DNA of 8,045 nucleotides from Pseudomonadota bacterium. GTDB lineage: Bacteria > Pseudomonadota > Gammaproteobacteria > Xanthomonadales > Xanthomonadaceae. The position numbers and the translations under genes were made by a program. Below are positions 1 to 8,045 of this stretch, piece by piece. The DNA lies in the NCBI GenBank assembly GCA_023430045.1, contig JAEZCF010000093.1:1-8045 (forward strand), written 5' to 3'. Under the pieces are notes generated by a model. That model saw nothing but the letters and a program-made list of their open reading frames with translations. It had not been told where the DNA came from and did no database searches. The number at the start of each line of letters is the position of its first letter. The stretch's first letter is position 1.

Positions 1-32
1 GGGGCGGCTGAATACCCGGGCCCGGAAACAGA

Positions 33-68
33 CACGGCGCCGCCGGGACGAGGGCCGGCGGCGCCGTG
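33..68 (-). terminator. Intrinsic terminator of the isomerase/ABC importer operon
   Basis: The sequence shows a perfect 14-bp inverted repeat. CACGGCGCCGCCGG (33-46) pairs with CCGGCGGCGCCGTG (55-68) around an 8-nt loop. It begins 5 nt beyond the permease stop codon. Read on the minus strand, the stem is followed by GTCTGTTTCC, a short T-rich but interrupted tract. The very GC-rich stem placed directly after the last gene of a minus-strand operon fits a Rho-independent terminator. On the plus strand no T-run follows, so it is probably one-directional. Confidence 0.75.
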
Positions 69-73
69 GATCG

Positions 74-850
74 TCAGCTGGTGGCCGACTGCTGCGCGTT
101 CGGGCGCCAGGTGATCAGGCGGTTCTCGACCACATCGAGCAGCGCATCGATGACCAGCACGAAAGCGGCCAGGATGATGATGCCGGCGAACACGCCGACT
201 GCGTTGAAGTTGCCTTCGGCCTGCGCGATGAGGTAACCCAGGCCCGCCGAAGCGCCCAGATACTCACCGATGATGGCGCCGACCACCGCGAAACCCACCG
301 AGGTGCGCAGCGAGGACAGGATCCAGCTAGCCGCCGCCGGGAAGTACACGTGGCGCAGCAGGTCGCTGCGGCCCGCGCCGAGGATGCGCGCGTTGGCCAG
401 CACCACCGGATTCACCTCGCGCACGCCCTGCATGGCGTTGAAGAAGGTGGTGAAGAATACCAGCGTCACCGCCAGCGCCACCTTCGACCACAGGCCCAGG
501 CCCAGCCAGAGCACGAAGATCGGTGCCAGCACCACGCGCGGGATCGCGTTGAAGCCCTTGATGAAGGGATCCAGGATGCGCGCCGAACGTCGGCTCAGGC
601 CCAGCCACACGCCGCCGGCCACGCCCAGCCCGGTACCGATGAGGTAGCCCAGCGCGGTTTCGGTCAGGGTGATGTAGACATGCTGGTAGAACGAGGTATC
701 GGCCAGCCAGGTGTACATCTGGCTGAGGATGTCCAGCGGTGCCGGGAAGAAGAACGGATCGATCCAGCCCAGCCGGACGCCGGCCTGCCAGCCACCGAAG
801 ACAATGACCACAAGCGCGATCTGGATGAATTTGTCAGTCCTGGCGTGCAT
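74..850 (-). CDS. ABC transporter permease, NitT/TauT (SsuC/TauC-like) family
   Basis: This is the inner-membrane channel subunit of a NitT/TauT-type importer, and two copies would pair with two ATPase subunits. The 258-residue length is typical of SsuC/TauC-like permeases. Six hydrophobic segments are visible, at roughly residues 8-24, 62-85, 104-121, 123-141, 176-199 and 217-239. The cytoplasmic EAA-type loop that docks on the ATPase lies at about 145-173 (EVNPVVLANARILGAG, then a YFPAA end). The start ATG at 850 was chosen over a longer reading frame because GGAG sits 7 nt upstream and the protein then begins just before the first membrane segment. The start lies inside the ATPase gene and the two overlap by 17 bp (834-850), which suggests translational coupling. 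The substrate cannot be read from this subunit. Confidence 0.93.
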   Translation of the reverse strand: MHARTDKFIQIALVVIVFGGWQAGVRLGWIDPFFFPAPLDILSQMYTWLADTSFYQHVYITLTETALGYLIGTGLGVAGGVWLGLSRRSARILDPFIKGFNAIPRVVLAPIFVLWLGLGLWSKVALAVTLVFFTTFFNAMQGVREVNPVVLANARILGAGRSDLLRHVYFPAAASWILSSLRTSVGFAVVGAIIGEYLGASAGLGYLIAQAEGNFNAVGVFAGIIILAAFVLVIDALLDVVENRLITWRPNAQQSATS

Positions 851-1667
851 AGCTCTTCTCCACTTCGCCGCGCAGGCAGGCCCAGATATCGCGGTACAGG
901 TCGGTAAAATGGTCGTCGAGCTTGATCTCGGCGACATTGCGCGGACGCGCCAGGTCCACGTCGAAACTGCGCACCACGCGGCTGGCCGGTCCCGAGGACA
1001 GCACCACCACGCGGTCGCCCAGCGCGATGGCCTCCTCCAGGTCATGGGTGATCAGGATCACCGAGCGACGATCCTCCTGCCACAGCCGCAGCAGTTCGTT
1101 CTGCATCAGGTGGCGGGTGTGGATGTCCAGCGCCGAGAAGGGCTCGTCCATCAGGATCACCTTCGGCTCCACGATCAGCGCCTGCGCCATCTGCACGCGC
1201 TTGCGCTGGCCGCCGGACAGCTGGTGCGGATAGCGGTGTTCGAAACCGGTCAGGCCGACCTTGGCCAGCCAGGTGTTGACCTTCTGGCGGCGCTCGGCCT
1301 CGTTGACGCCACGGAAGCGCAGGCCCAGCTCGACGTTCTGGTAGGCCGTCTTCCACGGCAGCAGCGCATCCTGCTGGAACAGGTAACCGACCGATTCCTG
1401 TACACCGTTGACCGGTCGACCATCGATGGCGATGTCGCCCGAAGACGGCTTCAGCAGGCCGGCCACGGAATTGAGGATGGTGCTCTTGCCGCAGCCGGTC
1501 GGCCCGACGATGGCGAGGAACTCGCCGTCACCGACCTGGATGTCGACATCGCGGACGGCGGTGAAGTCGCCGAAGGACATGGTCATCCTGTTGATGCTGA
1601 CCATGGTCTGTGCAGGCTCCAGCTGCGGCGCGCCGTTGAACTGGCGCACGGTGGCGTTGAGTGCCAT
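834..1667 (-). CDS. ABC transporter ATP-binding protein, NitT/TauT (SsuB/TauB-like) family
   Basis: This is the cytoplasmic ATPase that powers the importer, 277 residues. All nucleotide-binding motifs are intact: Walker A GPTGCGKST (55-63), Q-loop in FQQDALLPW (97-105), signature LSGGQRKR (150-157), Walker B VILMDEP (170-176), D-loop SALD (178-181) and switch histidine in ITHD (208). The ALLPW segment after the Q-loop and the C-terminal run DIWACLRGEV are typical of nitrate/sulfonate/taurine-class ATPases. The ATG at 1667 was chosen because AGGGAG lies 7 nt upstream. An upstream in-frame ATG would add 20 arginine- and proline-rich residues and overlap the preceding gene. The gene begins 25 nt after the binding-protein stop and overlaps the permease start, so the three are co-transcribed. 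The family is clear and the substrate is not. Confidence 0.95.
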   Translation of the reverse strand: MALNATVRQFNGAPQLEPAQTMVSINRMTMSFGDFTAVRDVDIQVGDGEFLAIVGPTGCGKSTILNSVAGLLKPSSGDIAIDGRPVNGVQESVGYLFQQDALLPWKTAYQNVELGLRFRGVNEAERRQKVNTWLAKVGLTGFEHRYPHQLSGGQRKRVQMAQALIVEPKVILMDEPFSALDIHTRHLMQNELLRLWQEDRRSVILITHDLEEAIALGDRVVVLSSGPASRVVRSFDVDLARPRNVAEIKLDDHFTDLYRDIWACLRGEVEKSYARQD

Positions 1668-1692
1668 GGGGAGTCTCCCTTGAGGGTGGGGT

Positions 1693-2751
1693 TTACGGCT
1701 GGGCGGCCGGCGACGAAGCCGCGGCACGCTCGACGAAGGTGTTGGTATAGGTCTTGGACAGATCGATCTTGGTGTTGGCGACGTCCTTGTTGAACTCGCG
1801 CAGCACCTTCAGCGGGGTTTCCAGGTCGGCCGGGGTGAAGTGGCCGTCGGTGGTGAAGATCGCACGGGCGTTTTCCACGGCGCGTGCATAGGTCGCGCGG
1901 TCGCCGGACACATAGGAATCCGGCAGTGCGGCGACGATTTCCTCGGCACTGTGGTCGGCGATGAAGCGCAGCGCCAGCTGCTGCGCGCGGGCGATCTTTT
2001 CCGCCGCCTGCGGACGCGTATCCAGGAAGCTCTGGTTGGCGTACATCACCGAGGTGGGGTACAGGCCACCGTAGACCTGGCGGGCACCTTCGTCGCTGCG
2101 CGCGTCGATGATGATCTTGCCGATCTTGCGCTCGGTGATCAGCGTTGCGGCCGGATCATAGTTCACCAGCAGGTCGATCTTGCCCTGCTCCAGCGCGGCT
2201 ACCGCAGCTGCACCCGAGCCGACGCCGATCAGCGAAATGCTGTCCACCGGGATGTCATGCTGGGCAAGGAAATGGCGCACGAAGAAATCCGACGACGAGC
2301 CCGGCGCGGTGATGCCGACCTTCTGGCCCTTGATGGTCTGCGGCTTCGCCGGATCGAACGTGGCGTCGTCACGGCCGGCCAGCACCAGCCCGGAATTGCG
2401 CGACAGCAGCACGAAACCCACCACGTCCTTGCGCTTGGCCTGCATCTGGATGGTGTGGTCGTAGAAGCCCACCGCCACGTCGGTGGAGTTGGCGACCAGC
2501 GCCTGCAGCACCTTGGAGCCGCCCTGCGCGAAGTTCTCGGTCTGCACCTTCAGGCCGACCTGGTCGAAGTAACCGTTCGCATCGGCGATGAAGAACGGCA
2601 GGTTGTTGAGGTTGTAGGAGCCCACGCTGATGCGTACCGGCGCGGTGTCATCACCTGCGGCACCTGAGGCGCCGTCTGCCCCGCCCTTGCCACATGCGGC
2701 CAGGGCCAGCGTTGCCGCAACCAGTGCGGTCTTGAGAATCTGCTTGTACAT
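1693..2751 (-). CDS. ABC transporter substrate-binding lipoprotein, NMT1/SsuA-like
   Basis: This is the extracytoplasmic receptor of the importer, 352 residues. A lipoprotein signal is visible: positive MYKQILK, a hydrophobic stretch, and lipobox LAAC at 17-20. Cys20 would be the acylated N-terminus, followed by a Gly/Ala/Ser-rich linker to about residue 35. The mature part has NMT1/THI5-like traits: NLNNLPFFIADANGYF near the start (the 'reads as a small-molecule receptor, partner drives toward' type opening of SsuA/TauA proteins), then GSKVLQALVANSTDVAVGF, GITAPGSSSDFFVRHFL, and AAVAALEQGKIDLLV in the second lobe. The C-terminus is Ala/Ser/Pro-rich. GGGAGG lies just upstream of the ATG. It follows the isomerase gene by 86 nt and precedes the ATPase by 25 nt. 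Known ligands of this class include sulfonates, nitrate, thiamine precursors and aromatic acids. No neighbour here points to sulfur or thiamine use. Confidence 0.9.
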   Translation of the reverse strand: MYKQILKTALVAATLALAACGKGGADGASGAAGDDTAPVRISVGSYNLNNLPFFIADANGYFDQVGLKVQTENFAQGGSKVLQALVANSTDVAVGFYDHTIQMQAKRKDVVGFVLLSRNSGLVLAGRDDATFDPAKPQTIKGQKVGITAPGSSSDFFVRHFLAQHDIPVDSISLIGVGSGAAAVAALEQGKIDLLVNYDPAATLITERKIGKIIIDARSDEGARQVYGGLYPTSVMYANQSFLDTRPQAAEKIARAQQLALRFIADHSAEEIVAALPDSYVSGDRATYARAVENARAIFTTDGHFTPADLETPLKVLREFNKDVANTKIDLSKTYTNTFVERAAASSPAAQP

Positions 2752-2803
2752 CGATCCCTCCCAGGATTGTGGAGCGTTGTGCTGTGATGGTGAAGGAACG
2801 GCA

Positions 2804-2818
2804 GCGCCACCACGGCGC
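2804..2818 (-). other. Small hairpin between isomerase and binding-protein genes
   Basis: GCGCC (2804-2808) and GGCGC (2814-2818) form a 5-bp stem with a 5-nt loop in the 86-nt gap between the two cistrons. On the minus strand it is followed by a pyrimidine-rich but not T-run sequence. It is too weak to call a terminator. It could slow or process the transcript so that isomerase and transporter are made in different amounts. In GC-rich DNA a stem this short can also arise by chance. Confidence 0.22.
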
Positions 2819-2837
2819 CCGTCCCGACGAATTCAGG

Positions 2838-3944
2838 TCATGCCGCCGATGTCCATTGGCGTGCTTCGGTGGATATCGGCGAGGTGGCGAACACGCGGCC
2901 CTCGAACAGACGACGGGCGGTGCGGACCACGCTGGCCACCACCGGCGCATTCTCCGAGCTGCGGCTCAGGCCCACATCCAGGGCACCACTCGGATGTTCG
3001 AGGGTAATGCTCCCGGGCATCGGCACACATCCGACGAAAGTGTTGGCCAGCGTACCCGGCGTGGCCGCTGCGGTGGCGATGCCTACCCCACCGGTGATCG
3101 CCAGTGCCGTATGGCAGTGGTGCGGCATGAAATAGCGTACCTGCAGGTGGCCACCGTGCTGCGGTGCCGACAGCAACACCGGCTTGGGGATCACCTTGCC
3201 GCCCGCGTCGGCGATGCCCATGCGGGCGCCGGCTTCGACGCGGATCGCTTCCATCCGCTCCATCAGCGCACGGTTCGCGTCCAGTTCGGCCGGTGTTTCG
3301 CCACCGTGCACGCCCAGATCCTGGGCACGGATCATCACCATCGGCATCGCGCAGTCCACCAGGCTGACCATCAGGCCATGGATGTTGTCCTGCGCATTGC
3401 CGGTGGGCAGCAGACGCCCGGTACGCGAGCCCGCCGCATCCAGGAACGACAGCCGCACCGGCGAGGCCGTGCCCGGCGCACCGGCAATATGCGTATCGCC
3501 GCGATACACCACCTGGCCGCCCGGGGTTTCCACGGTGGCCAGGATGATCTTGCCGGTGTTGACGTTGTGGATGCGCACTTCGGTGCGCGGATGGCGTGCG
3601 GCCACCAGTCCCTTTTCGATGGCATACGGGCCCACCGCAGCCAGCATGTTGCCGCAGTTCGGCGAGGTGTCGACCACGCGCTGCTCAACCTTGACCTGGG
3701 CGAACAGATAGTCGACGTCCGCATCGGCGCGACTGGCGCGGTCGATGATGGCCACCTTGCTGGTCAGCGCGTTGCCGCCGCCGATGCCATCGATCTGCAG
3801 TGGATGGCCCGAGCCCATCACCTCCAGCAGGACGCGGTCGCGCGTCGCTGCATCGGCCGGCAGGTCCGAGGCCAGGAAAAACGGGCCTTTGGATGTGCCA
3901 CCGCGCATCAGGACGCAGGGAATGCTGGAGAGATCGTTGGACAT
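2838..3944 (-). CDS. PrpF/GalD-family isomerase (4-oxalomesaconate tautomerase-like)
   Basis: This is a probable cofactor-free cytoplasmic isomerase of the PrpF family (diaminopimelate-epimerase fold), 368 residues, a normal length. The family moves double bonds in unsaturated tricarboxylates: GalD tautomerises 4-oxalomesaconate in gallate breakdown, and PrpF isomerises 2-methyl-trans-aconitate. Visible family motifs are MRGGTSKG (13-20), QIDGIGGGNALTSKV (50-64), PNCGNMLAAVGP (95-106), LLPTGN (178-183), MPHHCH (273-278), EHPSG (316-320) and RTARRLF (341-347). Lys63 and Cys97 match the Lys/Cys pair reported in the PrpF active site. From memory the sequence is closer to GalD (IPC-LMRGGTSKG opening, ADVDYLFAQV) than to PrpF of methylcitrate operons. 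ATG 3944 fits GalD N-termini. An in-frame ATG at 3965 adds seven residues, and neither start has a clear ribosome site. It is the first gene of the operon, divergent from LysR. The exact substrate is uncertain. Confidence 0.88.
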   Translation of the reverse strand: MSNDLSSIPCVLMRGGTSKGPFFLASDLPADAATRDRVLLEVMGSGHPLQIDGIGGGNALTSKVAIIDRASRADADVDYLFAQVKVEQRVVDTSPNCGNMLAAVGPYAIEKGLVAARHPRTEVRIHNVNTGKIILATVETPGGQVVYRGDTHIAGAPGTASPVRLSFLDAAGSRTGRLLPTGNAQDNIHGLMVSLVDCAMPMVMIRAQDLGVHGGETPAELDANRALMERMEAIRVEAGARMGIADAGGKVIPKPVLLSAPQHGGHLQVRYFMPHHCHTALAITGGVGIATAAATPGTLANTFVGCVPMPGSITLEHPSGALDVGLSRSSENAPVVASVVRTARRLFEGRVFATSPISTEARQWTSAA

Positions 3945-3967
3945 ACGTGTGCTAGATTGATGCATCC

Positions 3968-3996
3968 ATCGGATGAATAAACTTCTGTGATCCGAT
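3968..3996. promoter_or_regulatory. Candidate operator: inverted repeat in the isomerase/LysR intergenic region
   Basis: ATCGGAT (3968-3974) and ATCCGAT (3990-3996) are perfect reverse complements separated by 15 nt, in the 108-bp region between the divergent isomerase and LysR genes. A second, nested dyad CATCC-ATC-GGATG lies at 3963-3975. The region is markedly AT-rich (45 G/C of 108 bases by my count), unlike the coding DNA around it. A divergent LysR gene usually controls its neighbour from such a region, so this repeat is a reasonable regulator-binding candidate. It is not a textbook LysR box. Confidence 0.4.
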
Positions 3997-4004
3997 ACTG
4001 GCAT
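3976..4004 (-). promoter_or_regulatory. Possible sigma-70 promoter for the isomerase/ABC operon
   Basis: Read on the minus strand, ATGCCA (3999-4004) and TTTATT (3976-3981) each match 4 of 6 bases of the -35 and -10 consensus, with the ideal 17-nt spacing. Transcription would start near 3969, giving a leader of about 25 nt to the ATG at 3944, or an almost leaderless message for the ATG at 3965. The element lies almost entirely within the 3968-3996 inverted repeat, as expected for a regulated promoter. The consensus match is only moderate. Confidence 0.35.
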
Positions 4005-4037
4005 GAGCACGATTGATCTGTGAATTGCTGATTTTTC

Positions 4038-4042
4038 AAGGA
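4038..4042 (+). promoter_or_regulatory. Ribosome binding site of the LysR gene, inside a small dyad
   Basis: AAGGA ends 10 nt before the LysR ATG at 4053 and supports that start. It sits within the dyad TCAA-GGA-TTGA (4036-4046). LysR regulators commonly repress their own genes, and a protein bound here could do so, but the dyad is short. Confidence 0.5.
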
Positions 4043-4052
4043 TTGATACCGT

Positions 4053-4955
4053 ATGAGCATTAATTGCGAAATCCTGGACCTGCGCGCATTCCTGCTGGTG
4101 GCCGAAACGCGCAGCTTCCATCGCGCCGCCGAAGCACTGCACGTCTCGCAGCCGGCGCTGAGCCGGCGCATCCAGAAACTGGAACAGGCCGTGGGCTCGG
4201 CACTGCTTGAACGCACCACGCGTAGCGTGGCCACCACGGCGGTGGGTGAAAACCTGCTGCCACTGGTGCGCCGCATGCTGGAAGAATTCGACGGCTCGCT
4301 GTTTTCCGGACGCAGCCAGGACGACACCCGCGGCGCGCAGGTGACCATCGCCTGCCTGCCCACCGCCGCGTTCTATTTCCTGCCCAGCGTCATGGCGCGT
4401 TTTCACGATGCGTTTCCGAACGTGCGTTTCCGCATCCTCGACATCCCGGCCACCGAAGGCCTGCAGGCGGTGGAGCGCGGTGAGGTGGAATTCGGCATCA
4501 ACTTCATGGGCGCCAACGACCCCAACCTGGATTTCGATGTGCTCGCCGAAGATCCTTTCGTGCTGGCCTGCCGGCGCGACCACCCGCTGGCGAAGAAGCG
4601 CCGCGTGGAGTGGTCGGATCTCGCCAGGCACCAGCTGATCACCGTGCATCGCACCAGCGGCAACCGCACCTTGCTCGACGGTGCCCTGGCGCGCGAGAAC
4701 CTCAAGCTCAGCTGGCACTATGAAGTGACCCACCTGTCCACCTCGCTGGGCATGGTGGAAGCTGGCATCGGGGTATCCGTGCTGCCGAAGATGGCCACGC
4801 CGGACGGTGACCATCCCACCCTGGTCACCCGACCGATCGGCAATCCGGTGGTGTCGCGCACCATCGGGATCGTCCGTCGTCGCAGTGCGCTGCTGTCGCC
4901 CAGCGCCGAACGTTTCCTGCAGATGCTGATGAGCCAGTGGCGCGGCAAGCCGTGA
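4053..4955 (+). CDS. LysR-family transcriptional regulator
   Basis: This is a DNA-binding regulator of 300 residues, standard for the family. The N-terminal winged helix-turn-helix spans about residues 6-65: DLRAFLLVAETRSFHRAAEAL leads into the recognition helix SQPALSRRIQKLE (33-45), followed by LLERTTRSV (51-59). A linker helix precedes the periplasmic-binding-protein-like effector domain (about 95-295), which contains LPSVMARFHDAFPNVRFRI, GEVEFGINFM and GMVEAGIGVSVLP, all regular family landmarks. AAGGA upstream supports the start. It is divergent from the isomerase/ABC operon with 108 bp between starts, the classic arrangement of a LysR activator and its target. In gallate-degrading Pseudomonas a LysR protein (GalR) controls galD, which is a parallel but not proof. 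The effector is unknown, with an unsaturated polycarboxylate as the obvious candidate. Confidence 0.94.
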   Translation: MSINCEILDLRAFLLVAETRSFHRAAEALHVSQPALSRRIQKLEQAVGSALLERTTRSVATTAVGENLLPLVRRMLEEFDGSLFSGRSQDDTRGAQVTIACLPTAAFYFLPSVMARFHDAFPNVRFRILDIPATEGLQAVERGEVEFGINFMGANDPNLDFDVLAEDPFVLACRRDHPLAKKRRVEWSDLARHQLITVHRTSGNRTLLDGALARENLKLSWHYEVTHLSTSLGMVEAGIGVSVLPKMATPDGDHPTLVTRPIGNPVVSRTIGIVRRRSALLSPSAERFLQMLMSQWRGKP

Positions 4956-4966
4956 CATCGGCACTA

Positions 4967-4990
4967 CACACATCTCTGTAACCTTGTGTG
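4967..4990. promoter_or_regulatory. Inverted repeat CACACA-N12-TGTGTG upstream of acnA
   Basis: A perfect 6-bp inverted repeat (4967-4972 and 4985-4990, 12-nt spacer) starts 11 nt after the LysR stop and lies about 140 nt upstream of the acnA start. It could be a regulator site for acnA. A terminator role is unlikely because no T-run follows. No convincing sigma-70 promoter was found in the 174-bp gap. CATACT (5027-5032) is the best -10-like hexamer, but it lacks a good -35 partner. Confidence 0.3.
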
Positions 4991-5113
4991 CTGAGCCGGA
5001 GGGCTGGCACGCCGCCACTGCTGTCGCATACTGGTGCGATCGGCGGGCAGGCACGGCCCGACGGCAGCCGCAAGCAGGCATGCGTTCCGGCGCGGCCAAT
5101 GCAAGCCATCAGC

Positions 5114-5120
5114 AGAGGAG
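5114..5120 (+). promoter_or_regulatory. Ribosome binding site that fixes the acnA start
   Basis: AGAGGAG ends 9 nt before the ATG at 5130. The reading frame is open further upstream and offers another ATG 96 nt earlier, but that one adds 32 residues with no aconitase character. This ribosome site settles the start at 5130. Confidence 0.8.
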
Positions 5121-5129
5121 TCACCCGCA

Positions 5130-7896
<2,767 letters not shown>

Positions 7897-7898
<2 letters not shown>

Positions 7899-7926
7899 GG
7901 GGGTATCGAACGGGTGAGACCCCCTC
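7897..7926 (+). terminator. Possible terminator hairpin at the acnA stop codon
   Basis: GAGGGGGT (7897-7904) pairs with ACCCCCTC (7919-7926) as an 8-bp stem with a 14-nt loop. The stem includes the last two bases of the acnA stop codon. No T-run follows (CGCGGCTGG), so it is an atypical intrinsic terminator. It may instead mark and protect the 3' end of the message. Confidence 0.45.
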
Positions 7927-7977
7927 GCGGCTGGGGCGAACAGCAGGTGCCATGGCGCGGCACGGGGTGGGCGGGCG

Positions 7978-8045
7978 CGCCGGGACCCGCCGTGAATACG
8001 TCCATGTAGGCTTGTGTTCGGCTCCTGCCTCACACAGTCCCGGCG
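7978..8045. repeat. Structured intergenic element at the window edge
   Basis: CGCCGGGAC (7978-7986) is the exact reverse complement of GTCCCGGCG (8037-8045), which ends at the last base of the window. The pairing may therefore continue outside it. The 50-nt interior holds smaller complementary pairs: TGTGT (8013-8017) with ACACA (8032-8036), and AGGC (8008-8011) with GCCT (8027-8030). An overlapping alternative stem is GGCGGG (7970-7975) with CCCGCC (7986-7991). The GTGAATACGTCCATGTAGG core resembles intergenic repeats I recall from Stenotrophomonas/Xanthomonas genomes. That is recalled resemblance and was not tested. I see no gene after acnA. Confidence 0.35.

Noticed and set aside
16..25. 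CCGGGCCCGG palindrome near the left edge
   Set aside because: A short GC palindrome expected by chance in this base composition, with no associated feature.
1669..1679. GGGAG-T-CTCCC palindrome before the ATPase start
   Set aside because: It contains the ribosome site, and the 1-nt spacer cannot form a hairpin. More likely a coincidence of the SD sequence.
711..1793. Plus-strand open frame opposite the ATPase gene
   Set aside because: The translation is low-complexity and His/Gln/Asp-rich, while the minus strand carries intact Walker and signature motifs.
74..2751. Transporter as a taurine/alkanesulfonate system
   Set aside because: The window has no sulfonate monooxygenase, reductase or cysteine-regulon feature beside the ABC genes, and the first operon gene is a carboxylate isomerase. 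Genes outside the window cannot be excluded.
2838..3944. Isomerase as PrpF of a methylcitrate operon
   Set aside because: No prpB, prpC or acnD is present; the nearby aconitase is AcnA-type and on the opposite strand, and the N-terminus looks more like GalD.
5005..5021. TGGCACG followed by TGC upstream of acnA, resembling a sigma-54 promoter
   Set aside because: The GG and GC elements are 12 nt apart instead of the required 10, and the TTGC half is degenerate.
2838..5099. Very long minus-strand open frame extending the isomerase through the whole LysR gene
   Set aside because: The upstream 385 residues are antisense to a clear LysR gene and have no isomerase character. GC-rich DNA leaves such frames open. 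The protein homology begins at about 3944.

Overview
The window is GC-rich and gene-dense. The codon usage, the 922-residue AcnA and the short structured intergenic DNA suggest a gammaproteobacterium of the Xanthomonadaceae, most likely Stenotrophomonas or Xanthomonas. This placement rests on recalled resemblance and no database search was run.

Layout. Positions 74-3944 hold four genes on the minus strand, read right to left. First comes a PrpF/GalD-family isomerase (2838-3944), resembling 4-oxalomesaconate tautomerase. It is followed by a complete NitT/TauT-type ABC importer: lipoprotein substrate-binding protein (1693-2751), ATPase (834-1667) and permease (74-850). The spacing is tight (86 nt, 25 nt, then a 17-bp overlap), and a 14-bp perfect hairpin (33-68) lies just past the permease stop. 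This looks like one operon. A divergent LysR-type regulator (4053-4955, plus strand) shares a 108-bp AT-rich intergenic region with the isomerase. That region holds a plausible minus-strand promoter overlapped by an inverted repeat. After a 174-bp gap, aconitate hydratase AcnA (5130-7898, plus strand) follows, then a hairpin at its stop codon and a structured, possibly repetitive tail up to the window end.

How it may work together. The regulator, isomerase and importer have the layout of a small catabolic or uptake locus: LysR senses a ligand, the ABC system imports a small anion, and the isomerase moves a double bond in an unsaturated polycarboxylate. Neither sulfonate monooxygenase genes nor other gallate-pathway genes are present in the window. 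PrpF-family enzymes are known to act on aconitate-like acids, and the next gene is an aconitase. A working hypothesis is therefore uptake and isomerisation of a trans-aconitate-like or oxalomesaconate-like acid into the TCA cycle. The gene families are well supported, but the substrate is inference.
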